Shown here piece after piece: positions 4,681-5,237 of a stretch of 5,237 bases of DNA (positions are counted from its first letter, which is position 1; each line of letters opens with the position of its first letter). Source of the DNA: Clostridia bacterium (GTDB lineage: Bacteria; Bacillota_A; Clostridia; Oscillospirales; CAG-272); NCBI GenBank assembly GCA_017547395.1, contig JAFYPS010000122.1, positions 1 to 5,237 on the forward strand, written 5' to 3'. A program made the position numbers and the translations under genes. The notes beneath the pieces are model-generated. The model was not told the origin of the DNA and ran no database searches. It worked only from the letters and a program-made list of their open reading frames with translations.

Positions 4681-5237
4681 ATTTTGTCGGGATTTCATCC
4701 TGAGTCAGAATTCTTGCGGTTACATAGTTTGTTGTGTTTGCATACGGACGGCTGATTGTAGTTACCATACTGCTTGTGTTTTTCACTGTGTAGGTGAAAG
4801 TGCCGTTTTCGCAATAGATAATCTGTTCTGCCATCTTGGGAGTGAGCGTAAAGCCGATATACTTTACCCCGTCAGGAAGCGTTACGGTCACTGTGTCGCC
4901 GTTTTTGATTTTCTCGGGTACGTAGAGGTTAACGATTCCGCGTGCTTCATCAGCGTAAATATTTGCTCCGCTCTTGTATGTGATCTTGAGAGCCCCCTCG
5001 GGGAGATTACCTGCAAGGCTCATACGCGCATATCTGTTTTGCATATCGTAGTAATTACGCTTTGCCTGCTCCTCGGTAGCCTCGCGAAGCTCTGCATTGT
5101 CCCAATGATTATTGGTATCATATTCTCCGTAGCAGGGAACGCACAGGTCTATCCACGCGGCAATTGTACGAAGCTCTTTATCGGTAAGTTTTACGCCCTG
5201 ATGACCGTTTCTCAGCATTTTCATCATTGGAGAGGCA
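4679..5237 (-). CDS. C-terminal part of a large protein with a hydrazine-synthase-alpha-middle-domain-like segment (5' partial)
   Basis: The frame runs open to the window edge, where the codons before the first ATG (5227) read A-S-P and no Shine-Dalgarno precedes it. The gene therefore begins outside, and 185 residues are visible. Residues 2-46 (SPMMKMLRNGHQ, then KLTDKELRTIAAWIDLCVP) follow a pattern I recall from planctomycete-type proteins related to the hydrazine synthase alpha middle domain: S-P-L, GH-x-VKL, and W-x-DLNVP-x-G. There it packs beside cytochrome-like or beta-propeller parts. Here the usual asparagine before VP is C32, and C35 follows (CVPCYG). This is not a CxxCH haem site, and no haem motif is visible. 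Residues about 47-72 are helical and charged (a region rich in E, R and Y). Residues about 73-185 are beta-rich (NLYVPEKIKNGDTVTVTLPDG), an unassigned C-terminal sandwich-like domain. It is probably secreted or surface exposed, but its signal region lies outside the window. The family link is from memory and moderate; function is unknown. Confidence 0.75.
   Translation of the reverse strand, partial: ASPMMKMLRNGHQGVKLTDKELRTIAAWIDLCVPCYGEYDTNNHWDNAELREATEEQAKRNYYDMQNRYARMSLAGNLPEGALKITYKSGANIYADEARGIVNLYVPEKIKNGDTVTVTLPDGVKYIGFTLTPKMAEQIIYCENGTFTYTVKNTSSMVTTISRPYANTTNYVTARILTQDEIPTK

Noticed and set aside
5129..5144. Cysteine pair CVPC as a c-type haem site
   Set aside because: A haem site needs CxxCH; here the residue after the second cysteine is tyrosine.
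5225..5227. ATG as the real start of the minus-strand gene at the right edge
   Set aside because: The frame stays open to the window edge, there is no Shine-Dalgarno, and the SP residues just before it belong to the conserved segment.

Overview
The window looks like chromosome from a gut-type Firmicute, probably a Clostridia/Oscillospiraceae-like anaerobe. This is inferred from moderate GC, AGGTG-type Shine-Dalgarno sequences, sigma-A consensus promoters, short hairpin-plus-T-run terminators, a copper-amine-oxidase-type stalk domain at the end of a surface protein, and the sequence style of the acyl-CoA synthetase and the Cof-type HAD phosphatase. No mobile element, CRISPR array, rRNA or tRNA was found, and no gene-free stretch reaches 300 bases (the longest is 3677-3829).

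Layout. Positions 1-603 (+) hold the C-terminal 200 residues of a probable extracellular protein, with a lectin-like beta-sandwich end followed by a two-half stalk domain. It converges on an MBL-fold hydrolase gene (623-1405, -), and the two share a bidirectional terminator that also encodes the end of the hydrolase. A 116-bp divergent region separates the hydrolase from a two-gene operon (+): a MarR-family regulator (1522-1971) and, one base later, a long-chain-type AMP-forming acyl-CoA synthetase (1973-3676). This region carries a perfect TTGACA-17-TATAAT promoter whose -35 lies inside a GTTGAC-AA-GTCAAC palindrome, a likely MarR operator. A hairpin with an embedded candidate promoter (3679-3716) precedes a Cof/HAD-IIB phosphatase gene (3830-4642, +). 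That gene converges through a second bidirectional terminator on the C-terminal part of another large protein (4679-5237, -), whose visible start resembles a segment found in planctomycete-type proteins related to the hydrazine synthase alpha middle domain.

How the genes may work together. The most coherent unit is the MarR/acyl-CoA synthetase operon with the divergent MBL hydrolase. MarR probably represses its own operon, and possibly the hydrolase, until a carboxylic acid or its CoA thioester appears. The synthetase would activate the acid with ATP and CoA; the hydrolase may act on a related ester or thioester, but its substrate cannot be read from sequence. The HAD phosphatase looks like a separate housekeeping-type unit. 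The two partial genes at the edges look like large surface or secreted proteins unrelated to the central operon. No clearly undescribed system can be proven here; the compact divergent control region and the terminal partial gene deserve the closest look.
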